Part shown: in pieces, positions 6,963 to 14,648 of the stretch
Layout of the letters: each line of letters begins with the position of its first letter
How positions within the stretch are numbered: the stretch's first letter is position 1
DNA from: Phenylobacterium sp.
GTDB lineage: Bacteria; Pseudomonadota; Alphaproteobacteria; Caulobacterales; Caulobacteraceae
NCBI RefSeq assembly: GCF_016124325.1
Contig: NZ_WGNY01000036.1
Location: 1 to 64,000 of the forward strand
DNA length: 64,000 nt
Direction: 5' to 3'
Made by a program: the position numbers and the translations under genes
The notes under the pieces: generated by a model
The model's database searches: none
The model's input: the letters and a program-made list of their open reading frames with translations, nothing else
What the model was told of the DNA's origin: nothing

Positions 6963-8518
6963 CCATGAACACCGTGGGCCGCCCCACCCGTCCCGACGCC
7001 GCCGCCGAAGCCGCCGCCGCCCCCGCCTCGCTCACCGGCGGCCGGGGCCTCCTCCAGGACGAGCCGCTGATCTTCGAGCGCGGCGGCTGGGGCAAGACCG
7101 GCGTCGACCTCCCGGCCCCCGCCCATGACGCCGCCGACCTCGCCGGCTTCGTCCGCGACGAGGTGGCCCTGCCCGGCCTCTCCGAGCCCGAGACGCTGCG
7201 CCACTACGTGCGCCTCTCCCAGAAGAACCACGCCATCGACCTGGCGCTCTATCCGCTGGGCTCGTGCACCATGAAGCACAACCCGCGGCTCAACGAGAAG
7301 GCGGCGCGCATGGCCGGCTTCGCCGACCTCCACCCCCTGCAGCCGGCCGCCACCGTCCAGGGCGCGCTGGAGCTGATGGACCGCCTGGCCCACTGGCTGA
7401 AGACCCTCACCGGCATGCCCGCCGTGGCGCTCTCGCCCAAGGCCGGCGCCCACGGCGAGCTCTGCGGCCTGCTCTGCATCAAGGCCGCCCACGAGGCCGC
7501 CGGCCAGGGCCAGCGCCGCACCGTGCTCGTCCCCACCAGCGCGCACGGCACCAACCCGGCCACCGCCGCCTTCGTCGGCTATTCCGTCGCCGAGATCGCC
7601 CAGACCGACGACGGCCGCGTCGACCTCGCCGACCTCGCCGCCAAGCTGGGCCCCGACGTCGCCGCCATCATGGTGACCAACCCCAACACCTGCGGCCTCT
7701 TCGAGCGCGACATCATGGAGATCGCCCGCCTCGCCCACGAGGCCGGGGCCTACTTCTACTGCGACGGCGCCAACTTCAACGCCATCGTCGGGCGCGTGAA
7801 GCCGGGCGACCTCGGCGTCGACGCCATGCACATCAACCTGCACAAGACCTTCTCCACCCCGCACGGCGGCGGCGGTCCCGGCGCGGGCCCGGTGGTGCTG
7901 TCCGAGGCCCTGGCCCCCTTCGCCCCGGCCCCCTGGGTGGTCGCCGGCGCCGACGGCTTCCAGCTCGCCGAACAGCCGGCCGGCGAGGCCGCCCAGGCCT
8001 TCGGCCGCATGTGCGCCTTCCACGGCCAGATGGGCATGTTCGTGCGCGCCTACGCCTACATGCTCAGCCACGGCGCCGACGGCCTGCGCCAGGTGGCCGA
8101 GGACGCCGTGCTCAACGCCAACTACATCAAGGCCCGGCTCTCCGGCGCCCTCACCCCGGCCTTCCCCGACGGCCCCTGCATGCACGAGGCGCTGTTCGAC
8201 GACGCCTGGCTGGAGGGCACGGGCGTCACCACCCTCGACTTCGCCAAGGCGATGATCGACGAGGGCTTCCACCCGATGACCATGTACTTCCCGCTGGTCG
8301 TCCACGGGGCCATGCTGATCGAGCCCACCGAGACCGAGAGCCTGCGCGAGCTCGACCGCTTCTGCGACGCCCTGCTGGCCCTGGCCCAGGCCGCCAAGGC
8401 CGGCGACGCCGAGCGCTTCAAGGCCGCCCCCGTCCTGGCCCCCATGCGCCGCCTCGACGAGACCCTGGCCGCCCGCAAACCCAAGCTGGCCTGGCGCCCG
8501 GAAGCGGAGACCGGCTGA
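6959..8518 (+). CDS. gcvPB: Glycine dehydrogenase (decarboxylating) subunit 2
   Basis: A 519-residue C-terminal half of the P protein. The PLP-binding lysine is K296 in HINLHKTFSTPHGGGGPG, and LYPLGSCTMKHNPR (about 98-110) and SAHGTNPA (194-201) are family signatures. Starting at the ATG that overlaps gcvPA gives an N-terminal extension of about 30 alanine-rich residues before the conserved LLQDEPLIFE; an ATG two codons later (6965) is an alternative. With gcvT, gcvH and gcvPA it completes the system except for the L protein. Confidence 0.95.
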   Translation: MTMNTVGRPTRPDAAAEAAAAPASLTGGRGLLQDEPLIFERGGWGKTGVDLPAPAHDAADLAGFVRDEVALPGLSEPETLRHYVRLSQKNHAIDLALYPLGSCTMKHNPRLNEKAARMAGFADLHPLQPAATVQGALELMDRLAHWLKTLTGMPAVALSPKAGAHGELCGLLCIKAAHEAAGQGQRRTVLVPTSAHGTNPATAAFVGYSVAEIAQTDDGRVDLADLAAKLGPDVAAIMVTNPNTCGLFERDIMEIARLAHEAGAYFYCDGANFNAIVGRVKPGDLGVDAMHINLHKTFSTPHGGGGPGAGPVVLSEALAPFAPAPWVVAGADGFQLAEQPAGEAAQAFGRMCAFHGQMGMFVRAYAYMLSHGADGLRQVAEDAVLNANYIKARLSGALTPAFPDGPCMHEALFDDAWLEGTGVTTLDFAKAMIDEGFHPMTMYFPLVVHGAMLIEPTETESLRELDRFCDALLALAQAAKAGDAERFKAAPVLAPMRRLDETLAARKPKLAWRPEAETG

Positions 8519-8999
8519 GGGCCCCCTCCCTCAACGTCTGTCATCCCGGTTTCGCGGAACGCGAAGACCGGGACCCATGAACACAGGCGGATCGAGTGAA
8601 GGCGCCAGCCTCGCCGCCGTGGATCGTCGCCGCCTGCCCGCGTTCATGGGTCCCGGTCTTGGGCTTCTCCCAAACCGGGATGACACGGGAGGGGGAAAGC
8701 GGAATCTTCCGCGGCGTAGTGACGCTTGTTTCCGCCCCGCCCCGCGCGGCCTTCCCGCGCGATCCGGCGGAAGCGCGTCGCTAAGGCGCCGGATTTTCAA
8801 CGGTTCTGCGGCAAACCTGTGTTCGCTCTGCACGGGAGTGTTGCGGCCGCGCCACGGGCAGGGGAATAGCGTCCCTCGACCCGCCCATGAGTAAAATTTA
8901 ACGGCACGGCGTCTTTACGATTCTCCGATACGTACGCATATCAGGGATGCAGCGGCAGGGACCTCCCCACCCGGCCGTTCACCCCCCAGGACGACTTAC
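8519..8999. other. Gene-free region between gcvPB and the PGPGW gene
   Basis: About 480 bases. The first part holds the composite family A element (8539-8685). The middle (8700-8880) shows no gene or signal that I can support. A short AT-richer stretch at 8886-8945 (AAAATTTAACGG, then TTTACGATTCTCCGATACG) is where a promoter for the downstream gene would be expected, but no pair of hexamers is good enough to call. Confidence 0.5.
8539..8685. repeat. Composite inverted element, family A, copy 1
   Basis: The outer arms TGTCATCCCGGTTT (8539-8552) and AAACCGGGATGACA (8672-8685) are exact reverse complements. The inner arms GACCGGGACCCATGAAC (8566-8582) and GTTCATGGGTCCCGGTC (8642-8658) are also a perfect 17-bp inverted pair. 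Each end alone folds into a hairpin. The core includes GTGGATCGTCGCCGCC, which matches in inverse the core of copy 2 at 14182-14329. No transposase or flanking duplication is evident. Confidence 0.75.
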
Positions 9000-9410
9000 G
9001 TGTCTTTTGCCATGCCCTCTCTGCGCGTCTATCGCGCCACGGACGATCTCGCGCGCGAGATGGCCGGCCGCATCAAGCGGTTCGGGATGGTCCTCCTCGG
9101 CCTGGCGATCATCGTGGCGGGCATCCTGATCGCCCCGCTGCCGGGCCCTGGCGGCATCCCGGTCATCGTGGTCGGGCTGATGGTGGTGCTGCGCAACTCG
9201 TTCAAGGCGCGCCGCCAGTTCGTGCGGCTGACGCGGGCCCACCCGCGCGTGCTCTCGCCGATCCGCCGGCTGCTGCGCCGCGATCCCGAGTTCATCCTGA
9301 TGTTCTACCAGCAGACGCTGCGGGTGGAGCGCATCCTGCTGCCGCGCCGCATCCGCTTCGTCCAGGCCCTGCGCCGCCTAACCCGCCGCCGCCGCCCCGC
9401 GGCGATCTGA
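9000..9410 (+). CDS. PGPGW-family transmembrane protein
   Basis: A 136-residue inner-membrane protein. A hydrophobic segment at about residues 28-46 is followed by the APLPGPGGIPVIVVGL motif and a second hydrophobic stretch, the layout of the small PGPGW family of unknown role. The C-terminal third is very arginine-rich (RRIRFVQALRRLTRRRR) and should lie in the cytoplasm. I take the GTG at 9000 as the start; an ATG at 9012 is possible. The gene stands alone between repeat-filled gaps. Confidence 0.7.
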   Translation: MSFAMPSLRVYRATDDLAREMAGRIKRFGMVLLGLAIIVAGILIAPLPGPGGIPVIVVGLMVVLRNSFKARRQFVRLTRAHPRVLSPIRRLLRRDPEFILMFYQQTLRVERILLPRRIRFVQALRRLTRRRRPAAI

Positions 9411-9424
9411 GCCTTCCGACAACC

Positions 9425-9546
9425 GTCATGGCCCGGCCCGTCCGGGCCACCCATGAACACAATGCGCCGGCCAGGCCGTTCAGCGGCGCCGAGGGGCCTT
9501 CCTGCCCCCGGCGCGCATGGATCGCCCGGACGAGCCGGGCGATGAC
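9425..9546. repeat. Composite inverted element, family B, copy 1
   Basis: Begins GTCATGGCCCGGCCCGTCCG at 9425 and ends with GCCGGGCGATGAC at 9546, so GTCAT/ATGAC and CCCGG/CCGGG arms face each other around a core of about 60 bases. The left hairpin is followed by CCCATGAAC, as in family A. It lies between two convergent genes. A longer and better copy is at 10738-10864. Confidence 0.7.
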
Positions 9547-9570
9547 GTTCAATATGGAAGGGTCGTCGGT

Positions 9571-10473
9571 CTAGGCCGCCGCCATCGCCCGCCGGCGCGA
9601 GGCGCGCAGCGTCGAGCCCACGCCCAGGAAGCCCAGCAGCATCATCGCCCAGGCGGCCGGCTCGGGCACGCCGCCGGGCGCCACGGCGAAGTCGAAGTCG
9701 GCGCTCGGCCCGCCGCTGAAGGCGTACTGCACGTGGTCCACCGCCCCCGTGAAGGTCCCGGCCCAGCCCGAGCCGACGCCGATGTTCACCCCCACCACGT
9801 ACAGCGTGCCCGCGTTGTCATCGATCCACGACTGCAGGTTCTTGACCCCGCCGGCGGTGGCGAAGGTCGGCCCCAGCACGCTGCTGGTCGCCCAGAACTC
9901 GCCGTTGGTCAGGGTCGAGCCCAGGGTGACCCAGGTGTCCTCCGGCGGGTTGTTGCTCTTCTGGTAGTAGTATTCCGAGACCAGATAGCCGGCCGGCGTG
10001 CTGCCGTTGAAGATCATCAGCCGCATCACGGGCGCGAAGATGTCGCTCGGCCCGCTCAGGGCGCTGTCGCGATAGAAGTCGAACGACAGGCTGGTCAGGC
10101 TCGACAGGGCGACCGGCCGCGAGAAGTAGTAGTCCAGGTCGGCCTTGCTGTCGGCGCTCGTCGTCGAGAAGAACGCCGCTCCGTTCCCGTCGTTGCTGTA
10201 GGTGTTGGTGATGCCCACCGTGCCGCCGCCCCCGACGGCCTGCTGCTGCCAGGTCGCGGACACCGGCGACTGATAGAAGCGGTTGGGGTCGCCGCCCGAG
10301 CCCACGACCGTGGTGGTGGTGCCGTTGGCGTTGGTGGTGGTGGTCGCCACCCCGTCGCCGCTGACGCCGCTGGCGTTCGCCAGGTCGGTGTTCAGCACGG
10401 TCTGGGCGTTGGCGGTCGAAACGGCGCCGGCGGCCAGCACGGCCGCGAGCGACGCAACAGCAGCGATCTTCAA
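9571..10473 (-). CDS. PEPxxWA-CTERM sorting-domain protein
   Basis: A 300-residue exported protein with a signal peptide (MKIAAVASLAAVLAAG..., cleavage near residue 23 after ANAQ) and a low-complexity Thr/Asn/Gly stretch at about 37-60. A beta-rich body with aromatic clusters (SEYYYQKSN) follows, then a C-terminal VPEPAAWAMMLLGFLGVG helix and an arginine cluster, the exosortase sorting signal. The apparent start is a TTG, supported by GGGGGAC six bases upstream. No characterised domain was recognised in the body. Confidence 0.8.
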   Translation of the reverse strand: MKIAAVASLAAVLAAGAVSTANAQTVLNTDLANASGVSGDGVATTTTNANGTTTTVVGSGGDPNRFYQSPVSATWQQQAVGGGGTVGITNTYSNDGNGAAFFSTTSADSKADLDYYFSRPVALSSLTSLSFDFYRDSALSGPSDIFAPVMRLMIFNGSTPAGYLVSEYYYQKSNNPPEDTWVTLGSTLTNGEFWATSSVLGPTFATAGGVKNLQSWIDDNAGTLYVVGVNIGVGSGWAGTFTGAVDHVQYAFSGGPSADFDFAVAPGGVPEPAAWAMMLLGFLGVGSTLRASRRRAMAAA

Positions 10474-10902
10474 GGTCGTCCCCCTTGCACAAGGCTATCG
10501 CCCTGGTCCGACCGGGTTCCTGGCCAGGATCGAGATGGTGTCAGACGGCGCCGCCACGTCCCCCGGGGCGGCGAGCCACCTTCGAATGTTGAGCACCCGG
10601 AAACCAGCAACCTCGGGTTACGATCTATTCGTGCCTCAGGCGTATTCGCCCTACCGGGCAGTGTGGAGGGCGCACCGTCGCCGGTGTCTCACGGGAGCTG
10701 CGAAGCTCCAATCAAAGGCCCGAAGCCATCAACCCACGTCATCGCCCGGCTTGTCCGGGCGACCCATGAACACGAACGCCGGCCGACGTCGCACCGTCGT
10801 AGCCGGCGCGTCCAAGCCTGCCCGCCCGGCGTTCATGGATGGCCCGGACAAGCCGGGCCATGACGATGAATCTTGGCCGATCGAGCAGCCCCTCAGCCCC
10901 CC
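10474..10902. other. Gene-free region with a family B element
   Basis: About 430 bases without a supported gene. The composite element at 10738-10864 takes up the second half. The first part (10500-10730) should contain the promoter of the PEP-CTERM gene on the minus strand, but I see no convincing hexamer pair. Confidence 0.5.
10738..10864. repeat. Composite inverted element, family B, copy 2
   Basis: Left hairpin GTCATCGCCCGGCTTGTCCG followed by GGGCGACCCATGAACACG. The right side has GGCGTTCATGGATGGCC and then a hairpin ending AGCCGGGCCATGAC at 10864. The core between the CATGAAC and GTTCATG motifs is about 60 bases. The element shares its inner motif with family A and its arms with the copy at 9425-9546. 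Confidence 0.75.
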
Positions 10903-11277
10903 TCACCCCGCCTCCAGATCCGACATCTCGTACAGCGGCCGGATCTCGATCATGCTCTCGCCGGCCATCGGGTTGGGGCAGCGCTTCACCCAGGCCACCG
11001 CCTCGTCCATGTCCTTGACCTCCCAGAGCCAGAAGCCGGCCACCAGTTCCTTGGTCTCGGCGAACGGCCCGTCGATCACCATGCGGCGCGGCCCGTCGAA
11101 CGCCACCCGCTTGCCCGCCGACGAGGGCTTCAGCCCATCGGCCATCTTCAGGATGCCGGCCGCCTCCAGGGCGGCGTTGTACTCGCCCATCTCGGCCATC
11201 ATCTGGCTCAGCTGCGGCTCGGGATAGAGCCCCTGCTCGCTGTCGGCCGTGGCCTTCACCAACACCATCACCCGCAT
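10903..11277 (-). CDS. YCII-related (DGPF) domain protein
   Basis: A 124-residue small protein of the YciI-like fold. It starts MRVMVLVKATADSE, has the conserved DGPFAETKELVAGFWLWEV segment in the centre and ends RCPNPMAGESMIEIRPLYE, all typical of the DGPF-type subfamily often encoded next to ECF42-type sigma factors. No sigma gene is adjacent here; one with its own YCII partner lies at 36528-38092. The biochemical role of this family is unknown. Confidence 0.85.
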   Translation of the reverse strand: MRVMVLVKATADSEQGLYPEPQLSQMMAEMGEYNAALEAAGILKMADGLKPSSAGKRVAFDGPRRMVIDGPFAETKELVAGFWLWEVKDMDEAVAWVKRCPNPMAGESMIEIRPLYEMSDLEAG

Positions 11278-11406
11278 CGTCCGCCTCCTGTCCGCGCCGG
11301 CCGCCTCGGCCAGTCATAGCAACGACGAACGACGTCGGGGGAAGCCGACATTTGGGGGTGGGGACGTCGGCGAAACTTTCCCAGCGGTGAACGCTCAGCT
11401 TCCTGC

Positions 11407-12375
11407 TTATCCAGGCATTGGTCGGCGCTGCTGATCGGCGATGAAAGACGGGACTGATGTGTCAATGTCTACACGGGGAGGACATCCTAGATACTCTATC
11501 GTCCAGCTGCCGAATTTGCGTTTGAAGGACTGGATGCCTGACAAAACCATTGCAGACTGAAATCCAAGCTCGGAAACGACCCAAGGCGTGAACGCCACAG
11601 GAATTCGAGCTTCGTGGCTACCGGAGCCGATCCTAGCGCTATGCTCCGCGAATGGATCGAACCGGCAGGTGACGCGTCGGTTGCTTGGGTGTGGGATGGT
11701 GACAGCCGTGACGTGTGGGCCAACTCCAGGATCGCTCGCCGCCGTTCGACGGATGACTGAGGTGAAAATCGAAATGACGTAGTCAGCGTACTCAAAGCCG
11801 TTCCTTGGTTGCGGCCTTGGCTCTTTTTGAGCCGCCTGGATGACGTCAGCTGTTGGCAGAATTCCGATTACTTCTTGCGCCAAGTTGATCCGGCTGCGCG
11901 GAGGTCGCAATTTCATCGTTGGGCTGGCGAAACCAGCATCGTTTCCGGAAAATTTGACTAGGATTGGGATTAGCCGGCGGCGACGGCGTGACCACCAGCC
12001 CGAGACGAGCAGCGTTACACCTTTACCGCCCGGTGTGACCGACAACTTCCTGCGCAACGTCAGCAATACTTGATTTAAACCGCGGGGGCCGTCTCCCTTG
12101 CCGCCGACCGCCGTTGGCAGGCGCCCGTCAGGATAGCGCTGGAACTCCTTGCCCCAGAGCACCTGAGCAATCCACTCGTCGGTTGGGATGCCCGCAAGGT
12201 AGGCTGTGCCAGCGAAGCCGAAGATAAGTGCGCAGTCTCGGCCAAGGTAGACGACCGTTTTGTTCGCCAACAGGTCGTGGGGGCCCGCATAGGTTCCTTG
12301 CCGAGAGAGTGTGACCAGTCGATCGCTAATCAACACTGCAAAGCCTTGACAGGCGGCCGCCCCGACCATCGTCAT
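11407..12375 (-). CDS. Putative stand-alone Ntn hydrolase (proteasome-beta-like N-terminus)
   Basis: A 322-residue product of a lower-GC gene. Starting at the ATG at 12375 (GGAG 8 bases upstream) the protein begins MTMVGAAACQG and continues FAVLISDRLVT. After removal of Met, a Thr would be residue 1 and an Asp residue 17, with a Lys at 38 (ANKTVVYLG), followed by FGFAGTAYLAG and DEWIAQVLW. This order matches the Thr1/Asp17/Lys33 plan of proteasome beta subunits, HslV and Anbu. The remaining 250 residues are unfamiliar and longer than HslV. A GTG at 12405 would mask the Thr; it lacks a binding site. The function is inferred, not shown. Confidence 0.55.
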   Translation of the reverse strand: MTMVGAAACQGFAVLISDRLVTLSRQGTYAGPHDLLANKTVVYLGRDCALIFGFAGTAYLAGIPTDEWIAQVLWGKEFQRYPDGRLPTAVGGKGDGPRGLNQVLLTLRRKLSVTPGGKGVTLLVSGWWSRRRRRLIPILVKFSGNDAGFASPTMKLRPPRSRINLAQEVIGILPTADVIQAAQKEPRPQPRNGFEYADYVISIFTSVIRRTAASDPGVGPHVTAVTIPHPSNRRVTCRFDPFAEHSARIGSGSHEARIPVAFTPWVVSELGFQSAMVLSGIQSFKRKFGSWTIEYLGCPPRVDIDTSVPSFIADQQRRPMPG

Positions 12376-12523
12376 CGGGAAAACTCCGGAGATCGAATCT
12401 CCCACATGAAGACCGCGGAGATCTCAAGCGCCCTCCAGTTCTTCAACTCACGCGCGCGTCGAGCTTTGACGGAACGCTTCAAGTCCGACGACTTGAAGTT
12501 CACTAGACCGCTCCAGGTCTCGC

Positions 12524-13144
12524 TCATACCTCGTCACTTTCGCGCTCGATTTCGGCGCGCTCTTGCCCTTCGCCCTCATCTTCGTCGCCCCATCCGTCAT
12601 GACCCCCGCGCGGCGATGAAAGGAATGTGCTCACAATCTGCTGCTGTTGCTCGGTAAGGTCGGTACGCTTCGAGACCTCGAGAACCCGCGCTTCAAGCCG
12701 CGACGTGTCCACCATGTCCGCGTAAGGTTTCAGGTGGATTCGTGTGGAGGGGCGAGCAACACGATCTCCCATGCCGCCAAAGCCCATCCCCTGAGACCAA
12801 GCTACCGAGGCGGTGGTCTGGGCCATCGCGATGACGAAGAGATCGCTCGAAAGCTCTTGATCAGTCCACATGCGAACCTCCTTGACCGAGGTCCAGTTGC
12901 TCCATTGGAAGAGCAACGGTCCCAAGGATGGACTGCCGGCCAAGCTGTGATCGGTCGCCGCCTCCCGAACGCGCGCCAGCGCGAGTTGTTGAAAGTCCCT
13001 TGCGACAGCTTCGTTGACGATCACATCGCCTCTGCGCTTCCCAGACTCATCAGGCTCGTAGGGGCCGATGCATCGGCGCGCAAAATCACAACACCAAAGA
13101 TCGTCAGCCGGCGACGAGATGGGACTGTCATTAGAGAGCGTCAT
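12524..13144 (-). CDS. Hypothetical protein resembling the C-terminal part of KAP-family NTPases
   Basis: A 206-residue lower-GC gene upstream of, and on the same strand as, the Ntn-hydrolase-like gene (gap about 150 bases). The segment GPLLFQWSNW, then VKEVRMWTDQ, VAWSQGMGFG and KPYADMVDTSRLEARV recalls the C-terminal region of KAP P-loop NTPases, but no Walker A or B motif is present. The tail is very acidic (GDEDEGEGQERAE). The frame is open for more than 100 bases upstream of the chosen ATG. It may be the remnant of a larger gene or a free-standing domain; the family link is from pattern memory. Confidence 0.45.
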   Translation of the reverse strand: MTLSNDSPISSPADDLWCCDFARRCIGPYEPDESGKRRGDVIVNEAVARDFQQLALARVREAATDHSLAGSPSLGPLLFQWSNWTSVKEVRMWTDQELSSDLFVIAMAQTTASVAWSQGMGFGGMGDRVARPSTRIHLKPYADMVDTSRLEARVLEVSKRTDLTEQQQQIVSTFLSSPRGGHDGWGDEDEGEGQERAEIERESDEV

Positions 13145-13268
13145 GGCTCTGCCGCCTCTGCCAAGCTTGCCCCGAACATAGCAAGAACATGGCGGGAGAG
13201 TCGAACGCTCCGTGCAATACTCGTCGAAGCGGACTTTTTCAGACGCCGCCTCTGAGCACCCCTACCCC

Positions 13269-14120
13269 TCACTCCCGCTCCTCCGCCCTTAGCCAATCCC
13301 GGTGATCCAGCGCCTCGGCGACTTCCTCGGCGAAGGCGGGGAAGCGGCGGCGCCAGGCGTAGAAGGTGTCGTGGCTGGGCATGTCGGGCCGGGCGCACAG
13401 GCCGCTGATGGTGGCGCCGGCGGCCAGGGCGGCGCCGATGCGGCGGGTCAGCTTCGGGTCGGGGCCGGCGAAGGCGGCGGCGCGGGCCCGGTCGCGGTTG
13501 CGCCGGCCGCCGGTCATCAGCACGCGCAGGGCGTAGTCGAAGTCGGGCCGGGCCCGGCGCCACTGCTTCACGGCCCAACGGCCGGGCATGCCGGGCTCGC
13601 GCACGATCCGCTTCAGGGGCACGCCGGCGTTCACGCGGGCCAGCAGGCGGTCGGCGGCGGCCGGGTCGAACGGGCGCAGGGGCCGTCCCCGGCGCGCCTC
13701 GGTCCCCGCCCGCTTGGCGGCGCGGTAGGCCTGGTCGAAGTCGGGCCGGGCGTTGCGCCAGGCGCGCAGCACCGCCAGCTCAGGAGCCTCGCGCGCCGCC
13801 TGCATGGCCGCCACGGACTCGCCCCTCCGCACCCGGGCCAGGAAGCGCTCGGCGCGGGCGGGGTCGAAGGCGAAGCGGGCGGGGTGATAGCGGGGGCGAT
13901 ACTGCACGCCCCAGGCCCGGGCGCGGGCCAGGCGCTCGCGTAAGGCCGGGTCCTTCAGCGTCCAGGCGTGCACCGTCTGGCGCGAGGGCGCGCGCGGCTC
14001 GGCGCAGGCGTCCTGCAGCCGCCAGCCGCCCTCCAGCCGTTCGAGGATCCAGCGGATGGCGGCCTCGCGCTGGGCGGGGCTGAACTTGCGGGCGCGCGTG
14101 CGCGGCAGGTCGGGCAACAT
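13269..14120 (-). CDS. Protein of four tandem helix-turn-helix modules (terminase-small-subunit-like)
   Basis: A 283-residue, very arginine-rich protein. Four units of about 55 residues can be aligned by eye: 12-70, 84-138, 149-203 and 219-272. Each has an amphipathic helix (such as ERFLARVRRGESV), a short turn (AAREAPELAVLRAWRNARPDFD or MPSHDTFYAWRRRFPAF) and a basic helix. The PDFD/PAF ending recalls the HTH of phage terminase small subunits. I chose the ATG at 14120; the longer frame reads back through a repeat element. A DNA-binding role is likely, but no terminase large subunit or phage gene is near. Confidence 0.7.
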   Translation of the reverse strand: MLPDLPRTRARKFSPAQREAAIRWILERLEGGWRLQDACAEPRAPSRQTVHAWTLKDPALRERLARARAWGVQYRPRYHPARFAFDPARAERFLARVRRGESVAAMQAAREAPELAVLRAWRNARPDFDQAYRAAKRAGTEARRGRPLRPFDPAAADRLLARVNAGVPLKRIVREPGMPGRWAVKQWRRARPDFDYALRVLMTGGRRNRDRARAAAFAGPDPKLTRRIGAALAAGATISGLCARPDMPSHDTFYAWRRRFPAFAEEVAEALDHRDWLRAEERE

Positions 14121-14181
14121 GGCCCCATCCTGCCCCGCCGGTACGTCAGGTGCGGACGCAGTACGCCCCTCCCCCCGCGCC

Positions 14182-14329
14182 GTCATCCCGGTTTTCGCCG
14201 CAAGGCGAAAGACCGGGACCCCGCAGCGCCGGCCCGCCACGACGATCCGCGGCGGCGACGCGGCGGCCCCCATGCCGACGCCCGGCGTTCATGGGTCCCG
14301 GTCTTCGGCTGCGCCGAAACCGGGATGAC
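14182..14329. repeat. Composite inverted element, family A, copy 2
   Basis: Outer arms GTCATCCCGGTTTT (from 14182) and AAACCGGGATGAC (to 14329); right inner arm GTTCATGGGTCCCGGTC at 14287-14303, identical to copy 1. The left inner arm has lost the CATGAAC part (GACCGGGACCCCGCAG). The core contains CGACGATCCGCGGCGGCGAC, the inverse of the core motif of copy 1, so the core is related as well as the ends. Confidence 0.75.
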
Positions 14330-14457
14330 ACGGGAGGGAGTTCGGGGCCGTCACCCCGCGCGAAGCGCGAAGAGCCCCCAAAACGCCAAAAGCCACGAAA
14401 GCCAGGCCCCGCCCCTTTCGTGGTCGTTCGTGTTTTCGTGGTTCGAATAGGAGGAGA

Positions 14458-14561
14458 GGTCCACGAGCCTCGCGGCCTTCGCGATCGACGACGCGCCTGG
14501 CCCAGTCCCCCAGTCGGACGGGCCGGCCAATCTCTCACGTCTGTCGCGAGGCTCGTGGACC
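14458..14561. repeat. 104-bp element with perfect 17-bp terminal inverted repeats
   Basis: GGTCCACGAGCCTCGCG at 14458-14474 and CGCGAGGCTCGTGGACC at 14545-14561 are exact reverse complements, separated by 70 bases. The size and structure are like a small non-autonomous mobile element or a long stem. No target-site duplication is evident at the borders, and no second copy was found in this window. Confidence 0.7.
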
Positions 14562-14648
14562 GGTCAAAGGCGCGACGTTCCCCAACGGCGCGCCTGACCT
14601 CAGCCGCACCCCCACCGAGCCTTCAGGGGGGCGGGCCAATTCGTTTTC

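Larger units (their letters stand above)
14121..14648. other. Gene-free region packed with inverted repeats
   Basis: About 530 bases between atpF and the four-HTH gene. It contains a family A composite element (14182-14329), a TTCGTGG-type palindrome around 14385-14446, and a 104-base element with 17-bp terminal inverted repeats (14458-14561). I see no reading frame here with coding character. Confidence 0.6.

Noticed and set aside
6530..8305. A 591-residue minus-strand frame over gcvPA/gcvPB
   Set aside because: Same reason: no domain, extreme Gly/Val/His bias, real operon on the other strand.
8539..8685. Repeat units considered as a possible CRISPR array
   Set aside because: The units are inverted pairs, not direct repeats with regular spacers, and no cas genes are present.
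12647..13255. A 202-residue plus-strand frame in the low-GC island
   Set aside because: It overlaps the minus-strand KAP-like gene, has no ribosome binding site and no family pattern; the minus frame carries coherent blocks.
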